Shown in pieces: positions 48,201-58,694 of a stretch of DNA of 64,000 nucleotides. Each line of letters opens with the position of its first letter. Positions within the stretch are counted from its first letter, which is position 1. The notes below the pieces were generated by a model. That model did not search any database, was not told where the DNA came from, and saw only the letters and a list, made by a program, of their open reading frames with translations. The stretch comes from Triangularia verruculosa (taxonomy: Eukaryota; Ascomycota; Sordariomycetes; Sordariales; Podosporaceae), in the NCBI GenBank assembly GCA_033296885.1, contig MU863896.1, positions 124,001-188,000 on the forward strand, read 5' to 3'. A program made the position numbers and the translations under genes.

Positions 48201-49888
48201 ACCTAATGGGATTATGATGGGAGATTGATGGGAGGAGGAAGAAAGGGTTAACTGCCAAGACGTGAAAGCTGCATTGTTTGTGTGGCTGCAAGGTGATGAC
48301 AGTACATACAGTATACACGATGTGAGGTGTGTGCCTGAGCCGATGCCGGCAGCAACCGAGGGGGCGGCAAACGGGAAGGAGGAGGCGGTTGACAACGGTA
48401 TTTGCCTTGCTGGGGTTGGAGAACTGAGCTGAAGCTGGCTTGTGATCACGAGTCGATTCCGAAACGAAACACCACAGGACATTTGATACGGTACCTACGG
48501 CACAAGGGAAGGGAAGGGACTGGGACAGGCAGACGCTCTCTTTTCCAACGGATCTACAAAAGGATGGGCGGGCGCAGATTGGGTGTCGGCTTTTAACAGG
48601 CTGCGGGGAGGGAATACAAGCAGAAAGCTTGGTTGAGATGTCAATGATGAGTGGATGAGCTGGAGTGGTGGGAGGGGAAGCATGCCGTGTCCCGGTGGGA
48701 AAGGGCCATCTTGTAACTCGTATCAGCGCATCCAACAGCAGAATCGGACGGCTGGACAGAAGATGGGAAGATTGATCTTCTGGTGGCATGCTACACTGGG
48801 GTAATTTGTCGCATGTCTTTTGTCTGGTACCTACCTTATATAGACATGCCCGTGATTGATTTATACACTGGTGATGTCCATCACATCAACCCCTCTTGGA
48901 GTTTCGATCTCACGAATTGCATGTGCTGAATGCTGTCGCCTAATCTGGTTAGACGATGCTGCAGCAATGACGTTAGCCTAGTCGGATTGAAGCCATCGTA
49001 GGACCCCCCCCTCCCACCATAAACCAAACGCGCGAGCCAAAAAAAAACTTTGCATTCGAAGCTGCAAGCACGCGCGGAAAAGAGCCCGCTCGTAGCTTTT
49101 TTTGTTCGGCCTTTCGCTCTTTTGCAAACGCAGCTTGACACTCTCACCGCAACTGCAGCTTCGGGTAAGGAGATCCTCCCCCGATTCCACTTCCAATCAG
49201 ACCCGCTGGGGTCGGGGGCACTGGGGGCTAGCCGCTAAAAGAAGTCTAGCAGACAGCCGACGCTCTTTACCGGGCCATTGAATCATCTGGTCATGGTGGA
49301 GAGCCGCTGGAGCTTGCCCACACACCAACCAGCGACGACAGGAAGCTTCTTTGTGTGCCGTGACCCCGCAATCTACGCAAGTACCTTCGAAACCACCACT
49401 CTCAGCATCTGCATCTGCATCTGCATTGAATTGCTGCTGCTGCACAACCACACAGACGATAAGCTCGACCACCGCGCCCTTCTCTCCGACCCCCTTCCCC
49501 GCCGTCCCATCCACCACCTCACCTCATCCCCTCACGTCCCGTTCCTCCCATCGACGCATCTCCCACCTCCTCGCGACTTCAACAATTGCCCAACACCACA
49601 CAGCCTGGAGCTCTTCCGATCGCCACAAAGAGCCAAGAGGCACGACCCCTTTTTTGACCGGACCCGCGGGGGGTTCTTGATGGACCCTTTTGCGACCGCG
49701 CTGCTGAGGACTCTGGTCTCGGCTGCTCCCGAGGCCACCGTCTTTTAGCTGGCCGGCGCTCCAGGAGAGAGAGATAGAGAGGGGGGAAACGAACGAGGGG
49801 CCATCCTTGACGCCATTGACGACAAGAGAGTGCGAGCAAGGGGATAAAACATCACCTGAGAAACAAAGCAAAGCAGGGACAAGCTAGC
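48201..49888. other. Intergenic region and long leader before the mitochondrial carrier
   Basis: About 1.7 kb. The segment from 49.28 to 49.75 kb is a plus-strand ORF of 156 codons with low-complexity composition (His, Thr, Pro); I read it as CT-rich leader with upstream ATGs rather than a gene. No other feature is visible. Confidence 0.45.
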
Positions 49889-51279
49889 ATGCCTGCTGAG
49901 CTCCAGTCCGCCGAGAACGACCACCGCCAGAGAATCCTCCTCCAACAAGATGGTGCAGCCCACAGTCACCACCGACCTCCGTTTCCCATCATGCCTCCTT
50001 CTTCCGCTTCCCAACAACAGCAGCAGCAACAGCAGCTCAACTTGAACCAGAACGAAGCTACTAGTAGCGGTAACCGCGGCACTAGCAGTAGTGGTGCCAC
50101 CACCACCTCCTCCACCACGTCACTGCCGAAGACAGACCCCCGCTTTGCGACGACGAACCAGTCAACGCCCCTTAGCAGCAATGCCCTTCATCAACGCTTT
50201 CTCAAGCGCTACCGCGTCGAGGTGGCCGCCTCGGCCTCCAGCGTGCTCTCCACCCTGACGACGTTTCCCCTCGATAGCGTCAAGACGCGCATGCAAACCT
50301 ACCGGTACAATGGCTTTGTGGACTGCGTGCGGCGGACATATCAAACAGAGAAATTTAGGGGGTTCTTCCGGGGAGTAACCGCACCAATGGCCAGCATCAC
50401 GCTTGTCCGGACGGTATCGTTTTCGATTTACCAGCGGTCAAAGTACGCATACAGCGACTGGGTCAAGAGGCACTTTGGAGTGGACGTGATGGCACAGGTG
50501 GCGCATCAGGGTTCGTATCCGAACTTTTGGACGATTGCCACGTTTGGAGCTGCTGGGATGACGGCGGGGTCTTGCATAACAGCCATAGCCTGCCCGTTCG
50601 AGCTGACGAAGCTCAGTGCGCAAGTCTCGGTGCTGATTGCGGATAAGAAGAATTGTCCCAAGCCCGAGAGCCATGCGATTGCGGCGAGTTATCAGAACAA
50701 GGGGACGCTGAAGACGATGGGGAATATTATCAAGCATAGGGGGATTGGGGGGCTGTATACTGGTTTCCGGTTACATCTCTGTGAGTAATTTTGTAGGAGC
50801 TATGCATTGGGACTTTTGGCTGACTCGAGATCAAAGTGCGCGATACCCTGGGCACAGGAACATACTTTATGACATACGAGAGCAGCAAACAGCTTTTGAC
50901 GACTTTTGGAGGGCATGGAACACATTCCAATCCACTGGCGGTGCTGGTGGCTGGCGGCCTCTGCGGCATTGTGTCGTGGGCCTTGATCTGTAAGTTTTGT
51001 TGGAACTGCTGTTGAGCGGAAATGTGGTTCTAATCCGATGGCCAACAACAAACAGACCCAGTCGACTCGGCCAAGAGCATCTACCAGCGCAACTCGCTCA
51101 TGCACTCCAAGGGCCAAAAAGTCGAGCCGGTCAAGATTGCGTTTTTTCAGCGCAACATGTACCGCGGTCTTGGGGTGAGCATGGGGAGGTCGTGCGCGGT
51201 GAATGCGGTGTTTTTCTCGTCGTTTGAGTTTTTGAAGAAGCGCATCAAGGCGATGGATGAACAGAACCGGTCGCTATAA
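49889..51279 (+). CDS. Mitochondrial carrier family (SLC25) transporter
   Basis: Three exons (49889-50780, 50837-50989, 51056-51279; introns 56 and 66 nt, each with GT(G/A)AGT donor) give 422 residues. Three carrier signatures are present: FPLDSVKTRMQTYRYNG, CPFELTKLSAQV and YPVDSAKSIYQR, each beginning Px(D/E)xxK, the sign of the three-fold carrier repeat of the inner mitochondrial membrane. Membrane segments include EVAASASSVLSTLTTF, FGAAGMTAGSCITAIA and LAVLVAGGLCGIVSWALI. The first 100 residues are a non-conserved Gln/Ser/Thr-rich extension (Q8 then SSSGATTTSST). The substrate cannot be told by eye. Downstream of the stop lies a GA microsatellite. Confidence 0.9.
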
Positions 51280-51292
51280 CTTTTGGAGGAGT

Positions 51293-51296
<4 letters not shown>

Positions 51297-51342
<46 letters not shown>
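51297..51342. repeat. GA dinucleotide microsatellite
   Basis: About 23 GA units, beginning about 18 bp after the stop codon of the carrier gene, so it is transcribed as part of its 3' untranslated region. Confidence 0.9.
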
Positions 51343-51344
<2 letters not shown>

Positions 51345-51930
51345 ATGTGGTATGTGTGTGTGTTTCGGAGAAACGATGCATGAGAAGAAGATGTTGTATG
51401 TTTTCTGTAATATTTCCATTTTGTCTTTGAAAACCTTGTCAAGACAAAAAAAGGTTGTGTATAAATTTTTGTTTTTTTTGTTTTTTTTTTCCGGCTTTTG
51501 GGGTTTTTGGTTGGGGCGCATATTTTCCCCTGGCTCTCTTGGGGAGGGCTGGCTGGCTGGCTGGCTGGTTTGGTTTTTGGCTGGTTCATAACATATTCAT
51601 ATTTTGTTGTTCATATCATTCATGGTGGTCGGGGGATGGTTTGGCATTTTCGGGTCGTGGTTTGTCATGTTATGAGGGCAATGAGAAAGAGGAGAGAGAT
51701 GTATGAGAGGGAGGACGAGAATCGCACGGTTTGGCCAAGGCAATAAGGTCACATCACGCGGGACATGCTTGCCTGGTCATGGCGCGGAAAGATGAGGAAC
51801 AGGACGGACTGGAATGAGGTATTACAGCATAACGAGAACTAGGTTTTCTATATGACTTGGGGCACCTAGTCATGATGGCATGAAAGTATTTATCAAACAT
51901 TGGATTTGAATGCTTGGGTTTTTTGCGAGG

Positions 51931-51971
51931 TGAAATGTGATGTGAAATGTGATGTGAAATGTGATGTGATG
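51931..51971. repeat. 12-bp tandem repeat
   Basis: Three copies of TGAAATGTGATG followed by a partial copy. Probable replication slippage. Confidence 0.85.
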
Positions 51972-52631
51972 TTGGAAAGGAGAAAAAGCTGGGGTAAGTT
52001 GAGCCTCAATCCCATGGCGTGGGGGTTCCATTTTGGGGACCCCCCTGAGAGAGAGCTCCTTTTTGATGATGTGCGGCTGTTTATCGAAGGGTTAGGGTAG
52101 TGCGCTGTGTGCCAAGACTATGTAGCGCCACAGTGCACAGACGGTATCCAATCGCAACTTTTTTCTTTTTGCATTCAACTTTCATCGGCTTGTTTAACAA
52201 GCTTTTTTTTTTTACATATAAAGCAGCAGGACGGGAGCAATTATTAGCTTTGCCCCGACTACGACGACAACTGACGACTTCTGACGGTTTTTGAGTTTCG
52301 GGGGCGCTTTAGACTCGTTCTGGGAGCAACATTGACGAAAAAGTATCCGGTGAAAGGAAAGTGTTATCAGGTGTGGTGTGGTGTGGTGTGGTGTTGGAGT
52401 TGGCCGGAAAACCTATCGATCATTCACCGGTAACCTTTTTCTCACCATCAGTCACATTGCGGCGCCGCCAATCTTGGACAACAGGTAGATAAGATAGCTT
52501 TGAGTGGTCGCGGTGGTGGTGGTGTGGCTTTTTGTCCTCTCAGTCCCACTTACCTCCTCTCATCAATCTTTTTTAAACCTTTTCCTTTTTGGCTTCACAC
52601 ACACACGAAAAGAAAAAAAAAGGAAACCATA

Positions 52632-55118
52632 ATGTCCCGCCGCAGCAGCGCACCTTCCACCAGTAGCGGTGGTGGTGGTGGTTTCAACCCCAACCTCCGG
52701 ATCGACAGGGAGGTATACGCCATCATCCAGACTCTTGACGCCGCCCAACAACAACAACAAGAGGAGGAAGAAACAGCTGGGAGAAAGAAGAAGAAGATGG
52801 CAAAAATGACGGTCTCGACGGTGTACGACGCGATCAAGAGGTCGAATTCGAGTTTGGCGAGGCAGAAGAAGAAGGTTTTGGAAGAGGCGATTGAGCGGGT
52901 GTTGGAGGTGAGAGCGAGGCAGATGAAGGATGATGAAAAGGATGATGACGAGGAAGATAGTGATGCCGAGGTGGAGAGGTTGGAACGGGAGAGGAGGGAG
53001 GCGAGGGATGCGGGGTTGTTGAATCGGCAGATTGCGAAGGGGTGGGGGTTTGGGAGTGGGAGTGGGATTATTGGGAAGGGGCTTGGGGAGGATGGTGGGA
53101 TGGTTGTGGATGGGGAGGGTAGGCAGTCTCAAAATGAGGGGAATGATAGGCCTGTGAATGAGGCTGGGACGCAAAAGGATGGTAATAAGAGGGCTGTCGA
53201 AACGGGTAAGGAATCGACGGAAAGGTATGCGAATGGGGAACCGAGGCCGAAGAAGAGGAAGGGGACGCCGAAGGAGGTTGATAGGACGCCGCCGACGGGG
53301 ATTTCGATTAGGGATATTGCGGGCGTGGATGATACGTTGGAGCGGTTGTTGCAGGAGGTTTGGTTCCCGTTGAATGCGGGGGAGGCGTGTGAGAAGATGG
53401 GATATCGGTATGGCAATGGTGTTTTGCTCCATGGGCCTTCTGGGTGTGGAAAGACGACGCTTGCGCATGCTGTGGCTGGGAGTGCTGGCGCGGCTTTTAT
53501 CCCGATATCAGCGCCCTCGATTGTTGGTGGCACGTCTGGTGAGTCGGAGAAGAACATCAGGGATGTGTTTGACGAAGCTATTCGCATCGCGCCATGCCTC
53601 ATTTTCTTTGATGAGATCGACGCTATTGCTGGGAAGAGAGAGAGCGCGAATAAGGGTATGGAAGGCAGAATTGTGGCCGAGATTATGAACGGGATGGATA
53701 GGATCAAAAGGAGTACACCGCTGGGGAAGAACGTGGTGGTTTTGGCGGCGACGAATCGGCCGGAGTCGTTGGACCCTGCGATTCGCAGGCGCTTTGGGTC
53801 GGAGATTGACATGGGTATGCCCAGTGAGAGGGCCAGGGAGCAGATTTTGCGGTCGTTGTCACGGGATTTGAACTTGGCCGACGACGTCAACTTCAAGGAG
53901 CTCGCCAAGCTCACGCCTGGTTACGTAGGCAGCGATTTACAGTACGTTGTCACAGCAGCGGTCTCGGAGAGCTTCAGCGGCAGTCTACAGCAGCTTCTTC
54001 AAAAAGCCCGCAGTCTCCGCCCATCAGATGAAGACGCCGCGGAACACTCCAAGGCGCAGCAAGACTGGCTCCTCCTCGAAGACCACCGCCAGGCCTCCTG
54101 GGGAGAGACGCAGATTTCCCATGAGCAGTTCAAAACCGCTATCTCCCGCGTCCAACCGGCCTCCAAGCGCGAGGGCTTCAGCACCATCCCCGACACCAAC
54201 TGGTCCAACGTCGGCGCCCTCGACGACGTCCGAAAGAAGCTCGAAATGTCCATCATCGGCCCCATCAAGGACCCAGAACTCTTCAACGCAGTTGGTATCA
54301 AACCCGCGGCGGGTATCCTCCTCTGGGGCCCACCAGGGTGCGGTAAAACCCTCGTCGCCAAAGCCGTTGCCAACGAGTCCAAGGCGAACTTCATCTCCAT
54401 CAAAGGCCCAGAGCTCCTCAACAAATACGTCGGTGAATCAGAGCGCGCGGTTCGACAGTTATTTTCCCGGGCAAAATCCTCGGCTCCGTGCATCTTGTTT
54501 TTCGACGAGATGGACGCCCTCGTGCCAAAGAGAGATGACTCCCTATCCGACGCCAGCGCTCGCGTGGTGAATACCCTCCTCACCGAACTCGATGGTGTAG
54601 GCGATAGAAGCGGGATTTACGTCATCGGCGCGACCAACAGGCCGGATATCATCGACGAAGCTATCCGTCGTCCGGGACGTTTGGGAACTAGCATCTACGT
54701 TGGTTTGCCGGGGCCAGAGGACAGGATTGACATTCTCAAGACTCTTTACCGGCATACGATTACCCGGCAGCAACAGCAGCAAAGAGAACAGGAGAGGCTT
54801 GCTGCGGAGGTGGCGATGGAGGTTGACGGTGACGAACAGCAAGAAGAGGAGGAAGAAGAGGCGGATCTGGCAAAGGTCGCGCTTGATCCGAGGTGTGCGG
54901 GGTTTTCTGGTGCGGACTTGGGTAATTTGATGCAGGCGGCGGCGCAGGCGTGCTTGGAGAGGGCGTATACGTTGAAGTTGCAGCAGGTTGGGCAGCATGC
55001 GACGGCGAAGAAGGGCAAGATGAAGCTGCCGGTGATTACGAGGGAGGATTGGGAGAAGGCGTTGGGTGAGGTGAAGCCGAGTGTGAGGGATCCGGAGAAG
55101 TATGCGATGATTGAGTGA
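52632..55118 (+). CDS. RIX7: Ribosome biogenesis AAA ATPase Rix7 (NVL homologue)
   Basis: Rix7 is a nuclear double-ring AAA ATPase related to Cdc48/p97 that remodels pre-60S ribosomal particles, releasing Nsa1. The gene has one exon, starting at 52632 (MSRRSSAPSTSSGGGGG), 828 residues, normal for the family. The N-terminal domain (LRIDREVYAIIQTL) is followed by an acidic/basic linker with PKKRKG. The D1 domain has Walker A GPSGCGKTT and Walker B LIFFDEIDA; D2 has GPPGCGKTLVAKA and ILFFDEMDA with AIRRPGRLGTSIYVGLP. D1 shows IRRRFGSEID, shorter by two residues than the usual arginine-finger loop. An acidic Gln/Glu insert lies near residue 720-745. Start at 52632 is favoured over an open frame to 52500 because the latter is CT-rich leader. 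Confidence 0.92.
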   Translation: MSRRSSAPSTSSGGGGGFNPNLRIDREVYAIIQTLDAAQQQQQEEEETAGRKKKKMAKMTVSTVYDAIKRSNSSLARQKKKVLEEAIERVLEVRARQMKDDEKDDDEEDSDAEVERLERERREARDAGLLNRQIAKGWGFGSGSGIIGKGLGEDGGMVVDGEGRQSQNEGNDRPVNEAGTQKDGNKRAVETGKESTERYANGEPRPKKRKGTPKEVDRTPPTGISIRDIAGVDDTLERLLQEVWFPLNAGEACEKMGYRYGNGVLLHGPSGCGKTTLAHAVAGSAGAAFIPISAPSIVGGTSGESEKNIRDVFDEAIRIAPCLIFFDEIDAIAGKRESANKGMEGRIVAEIMNGMDRIKRSTPLGKNVVVLAATNRPESLDPAIRRRFGSEIDMGMPSERAREQILRSLSRDLNLADDVNFKELAKLTPGYVGSDLQYVVTAAVSESFSGSLQQLLQKARSLRPSDEDAAEHSKAQQDWLLLEDHRQASWGETQISHEQFKTAISRVQPASKREGFSTIPDTNWSNVGALDDVRKKLEMSIIGPIKDPELFNAVGIKPAAGILLWGPPGCGKTLVAKAVANESKANFISIKGPELLNKYVGESERAVRQLFSRAKSSAPCILFFDEMDALVPKRDDSLSDASARVVNTLLTELDGVGDRSGIYVIGATNRPDIIDEAIRRPGRLGTSIYVGLPGPEDRIDILKTLYRHTITRQQQQQREQERLAAEVAMEVDGDEQQEEEEEEADLAKVALDPRCAGFSGADLGNLMQAAAQACLERAYTLKLQQVGQHATAKKGKMKLPVITREDWEKALGEVKPSVRDPEKYAMIE

Positions 55119-55684
55119 GTTTTGTGTTAGATGGGGCGGGGGAATAGAAGTTGGTGAGAATACATTTTGATGCGTATTTTTTGGTAATCAGGAGGTGTCC
55201 TGGTGATGGTGGGAGGCCTGTTTTGGAGAGTGGTGCGTGTTTTATGTGAGATGCTGGGCGTATAAATGCTTTGATAACAAGTTGTTTCGGCGACAGTGGG
55301 TGTGTTGTTGGGTCTGCTGTGCATTCTGTTGATCATGACCGGCTTTGTAAGTGTGCGTAAAAGCCATATTGCTATGGATAAGAGTCACCTTATTAGTAGC
55401 CACAAACCTGGAGAGATGAGTTTCGAGGAGACAGGAAGATGTAAGATCATATTCCATTCAGTTCAAGTAGCATAAATTTCTGTAAACATGACAATATGCT
55501 GTCTTGTGAGATGTGGCTTTAACTGCACACTTAACAGCGTAGGCTGAGGATCCAAAGAGAAACAAATCCAGAATAAACCACAACGCCTGCTGGGTACACA
55601 TTCACACTCCAAAACCCCGTCCGTAAATCCCCAACCATCCAACCCAACCCCGATATCCTACCCCCCTTCTTCCCACTTCATCTT
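55119..55684. other. Convergent 3' region between RIX7 and the coiled-coil gene
   Basis: About 570 bp holding the 3' ends of two convergent genes. No gene or repeat of note. Confidence 0.45.
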
Positions 55685-56884
55685 TTAATACCTCGCCACC
55701 CTCCCAGGCACCCCAACCTTCGGAAACCCCCTCGCGACGCAAAGAAACCAGAACAGCACAAGCAAAAACTGCGACAACCTAGACAGCCGCTGCTTCTGAT
55801 CATCAAGCCGCCCCAGAGCCTGCTTCGAGGACGAATATACTACCACTTTCCCCTCCGGCCTAACCTTCTCCTGCAAAACCACCTTCCCCCCATCCACTTC
55901 CTCTTTGCCCGCCCCCATCTTCCTCATCCCATCCACCCTCCCCCTAACCCACTCCCCCAAAAATCCCCACTCCCTCTCCAAAACCCCCAAATACTCCTGT
56001 CTCTTCTCCTCAGGAAGCGCCCAAGCCCACGCCCCAGCCCCCCCAGCTAAAACAAACAACCACCACCAGGCCCAACTCTGATTCCCCTTCTTCAACTTCC
56101 CCAGCCTGTTCTCCACCTTTTTCAGGTTGCCTTTGGTGTTCACCAGATCTGCAACTAGATCAGTCTTTTCCTTCTCCAACTGCTCCAGCCAGCGGAGGAT
56201 TTTTGTTTGGTCTGCTGCTGCTGTTGTTGTTGTTGTTGTTGTTGTTGTTGTCTCGTTCTGGGAAGGGGGCAGGTCCCGCTGTAAAATGGCTTCGAGGATG
56301 GATTCGAGCTTGGAGAGCTCTGTGTTGGCGAGGGTGGCCTGTGATTCGCCGGTGTAGTGGGATTGTTGGGAGAGGTCGGTGATGAGGGTGCGGAGTTGGA
56401 GGATGGATTTGAGGGCGGATTGGAGGGGTTGTTCTTCGAGGGGTGGCTCTTCTAAGGTGGGTGGTTTTTCTTCTGCGTGTTGAGGAGGGTGTGGTTGGTC
56501 GGTGTCGGCGTTGTTGATGGCTGGTTCGGGTAGTTCCTCTTCGTGCTGACGGAGTTGCTTTCGGAGTTGTTCGGCTTCGTGCCAGGTGTTGGTTTGGTAG
56601 AGCTTTTGCCGGAGTGAGAGGATCTGTTCGTCCTGGTTGGGGGTGAGGTCGGCTGAGTCTTGGATTACCTCTTGACCTAATTTCTCAGGGTCTTTTTTGT
56701 CACTGTAGAACCGAAGAGAGGTTTGATGATAAAGAGGAGTCAGGCGTGGTGCTTGGTAAGGTCAGAACATAAAATCTTTGGGTGATGAGATTGGAGCTGT
56801 TGGGCACTCACCTACCGAGCTTCCCCTCACCGTGAGGGGAACCAGCCGCCGAGCAATCACCTGGCGGGGGATGAGTTGGAACAT
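55685..56884 (-). CDS. Probable mitochondrial coiled-coil membrane protein (gene A of a presequence-sharing pair)
   Basis: Exon 1 (56884-56812) and exon 2 (56751-55685), separated by a 60-nt intron (GTGAGT donor, TCTGAC branch), give 379 residues; I translated the whole second exon and it has no stop. The N-terminus MFQLIPRQVIARRLVPLTVRG is Arg-rich and lacks acidic residues, as in a mitochondrial presequence, with a possible cleavage region at RFYSD. The body is helical: QEVIQDSADLTPNQDEQILS, EAEQLRKQLRQHEEEL, a Thr11 run from an ACA repeat, then LEQLEKEKTDLVADLVN. Two hydrophobic segments follow, at about 250-270 (WAWWWLFVLAGGAGAWAWAL) and 352-366 (FLLVLFWFLCVA). I do not recognise the family. 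Its neighbour shares presequence, intron and upstream sequence. Confidence 0.7.
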
Positions 56885-57495
56885 TTCCAATGAATAATTA
56901 CTGCTAAGGGAAACAAAAATAAAGAGATGACCACGGAGAACAAGAACGCTGAGTTCTGTGAGCCTCAGCTTGTTCTGGTCCCAAGAATGAGGCTGATTGA
57001 GAGTGGGAAGGAGGGGGAGGGGAAGTGAGACGAAGCTGCAAGGGCGGCAGGAGGCGAGCTTATCTTGGGTTTGTTGGTGAAAAGCCCGATGCATGCCGAC
57101 ATGCCCAAAAGGGCTGTCTGGACTCTTGGAGAAAACAACTTGATGTACACGAGATCTGGTGAGGTGTCTATCTGTTCGTGCCTAAAGGATTCTCTTTTGC
57201 ATTAACTTGTTCAATAATGAGATGGTAAAAGTTGGGTATTTTTGTTGATACATAAATTGAGTAGAGAGTGTCTATGAGTGAGTGTAACTACAAGGAACGT
57301 CAAAGTGAAAAGATGGGATCTGCGAGTGCTCAACTCACGACCTCAGTATAATCCCCGGTATTGTGCACCTACATCATACATAGGTATATATATTCCCTCT
57401 GCTCTCTGCTCTCTGCTCTCTGCCCTCAGCTCTGAATCCCACCCCATTCAAACCCCCGCAAAACCTCACTCTCTCATCTTGAGCTTCTCACGACC
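56885..57495. promoter_or_regulatory. Promoter region of gene A, partly duplicated from gene B
   Basis: Between the gene A start and the gene B stop. The part nearest gene A (56989-57101) resembles the region upstream of gene B; the rest is unremarkable apart from a CTCTG repeat near 57.40 kb. Confidence 0.5.
56989..57101. repeat. Upstream sequence shared by genes A and B, copy A
   Basis: Shared blocks include a GAGGCTGATT start, TGCAAGGGCGGCAGGAGG and AAGCCCGATGC with a CCGACA end. The matching copy lies at about 58439-58547 in the same order and the same distance class from the start codon of gene B. It looks like part of a tandem duplication covering promoter and first exon. Confidence 0.65.
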
Positions 57496-58387
57496 TCACC
57501 AATAAACTATGGGCCTCACATGAACATCTGATATGTGCTCATAGACTTCCATACGCCCTCCTCTCAGTCCAGGAACGTAAAGGTACTTTTGCTTTGGCTC
57601 TGGTTTCCCTTTAGCTCTGGTGTCGTTGCTGGACTCATCAGTACCAGAAGCATGTAGCAAGGTGCCAAACATGAAAAATAATAAAGGAATTGCTAGGGCT
57701 AAAAAGCCAAAACTGAATCCTTCAATTCTCGCGTTTGTCTGCGCTTGCTTCTCTTCGAGGTCCTCGCCCTCTTGAAACTCAGCCCAAAGCTTATTCAACC
57801 CCTCCATAACCTCGCTCTCCTTCCCCTCAGACCCCTGCAGCACCCCGAAAAGATCAACCTCTGTCTCCGTCATCGCCCCCCATTCAGCCGTATCACGCCG
57901 ATGACAGAACCCAAGGGCCATGAACTCGAGTATGATCCTGAGCCTATCCAGCTCCTTCTCCGCTGCTGCTACCCGCTTGCCACTTGGCGGAGAGGACGGC
58001 GTAGCGAGTAGTGATTCTTGTTGTTCGGCCAAGACCCTGCGGATCAGTCCCAGGGCGACAGAGGCCTCTCCCATCAGTTTCTCGGCGTCACTTTCTGTGG
58101 TTGTTTTTACGTGTCTTTCTCGAATCTGTCTCCGGATTATATCGGCGTGGTCCCAGAGGTTGGGGGGCATTTGAGGAGTTGCTTCGCGCGATGTGTTGTT
58201 GTTGTCGGTGGTGTCGCTATAGAAACGAGATGTCTGGCGATGGAGAGGGATAACCTGTGGTGCTGGACGGGGTGTTAGAATACGGGGGGTTTTTCCGGGT
58301 GGTATATCTTGTGCACTCACTGAGGCGCCTCATGGTAAGAGGTGCTGCCCTTCGGGCTATCGCCTGGCGAGATATGCTTTGGAACAT
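57496..58387 (-). CDS. Probable mitochondrial single-pass membrane protein (gene B of a presequence-sharing pair)
   Basis: Exon 1 (58387-58321) and exon 2 (58262-57496) with a 58-nt intron (GTGAGT donor, CCAG acceptor) give 277 residues. MFQSISRQAIARRAAPLTMRR is a likely mitochondrial presequence and resembles that of gene A, as does the join TPQVIPLHRQTSRFYSD (gene A: LTPLYHQTSLRFYSD), with the intron at the same place. After that the two proteins diverge. The body is mostly soluble and helical (IIRRQIRERHVKTTTESDAE, EKELDRLRIILEFMALGF), with one membrane segment near 205-227 (FSFGFLALAIPLLFFMFGTLL) and a C-terminal YVPGLRGGRMEVYEHI. No family recognised. Inner mitochondrial membrane is a guess. 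Confidence 0.7.
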
Positions 58388-58694
58388 CCTCAACGATTGT
58401 TGGTGAGGATCTGGGGAGTGAACGAGGTTTAGAAAGGTGAGGCTGATTTGGTTGAATATGAAGGAGGTGAGCTGAGACCTCTCCTGCAAGGGCGGGAGGA
58501 GGCCGAGCATGTTTGGTTGGCGAAGCCCGACGCGGGTTGTCCCGACATATTTTCTTGCGTGTCTTACTTTCACAATGTGCACTGGATTGGTTCAAAATGT
58601 CCCATGATCTATGACTCCTTTCCCTCAAATGTGCGTTGTGCTGGAGGTGCTCAATGAGTCTCCCAAACAACCTGTCCCAAGTCCCTCTCTGACA
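58388..58694. promoter_or_regulatory. Promoter of gene B, with duplicated block, copy B
   Basis: The 58439-58547 block matches the one upstream of gene A. The remainder separates the gene from the next minus-strand gene's stop. No further feature. Confidence 0.5.

Larger units (their letters stand above)
51280..52631. other. Intergenic region between carrier and RIX7
   Basis: About 1.35 kb with the GA repeat, a 12-bp tandem repeat and, nearer RIX7, a run of GTGTG units (52372-52394) and a CT-rich leader with CACACA before the start codon. No gene is supported. Confidence 0.5.

Noticed and set aside
47721..48789. Overlapping minus-strand ORFs of 253 and 291 codons
   Set aside because: Pro/His/Ser-rich, antisense to the LYR gene and its 3' flank; no domain.
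49278..49748. 156-codon plus-strand ORF before the mitochondrial carrier
   Set aside because: Low-complexity CT-rich leader; treated as upstream ORF, not a gene.
52563..53468. 301-codon minus-strand ORF
   Set aside because: Antisense shadow of RIX7.
57296..57372. tRNA-like stretch, minus strand (T-arm-like GTGAG and CTCGC stem with a 7-nt loop)
   Set aside because: The loop lacks the conserved TTCRA pattern, there is no matching acceptor stem, and the D and anticodon arms cannot be drawn. At best a remnant.
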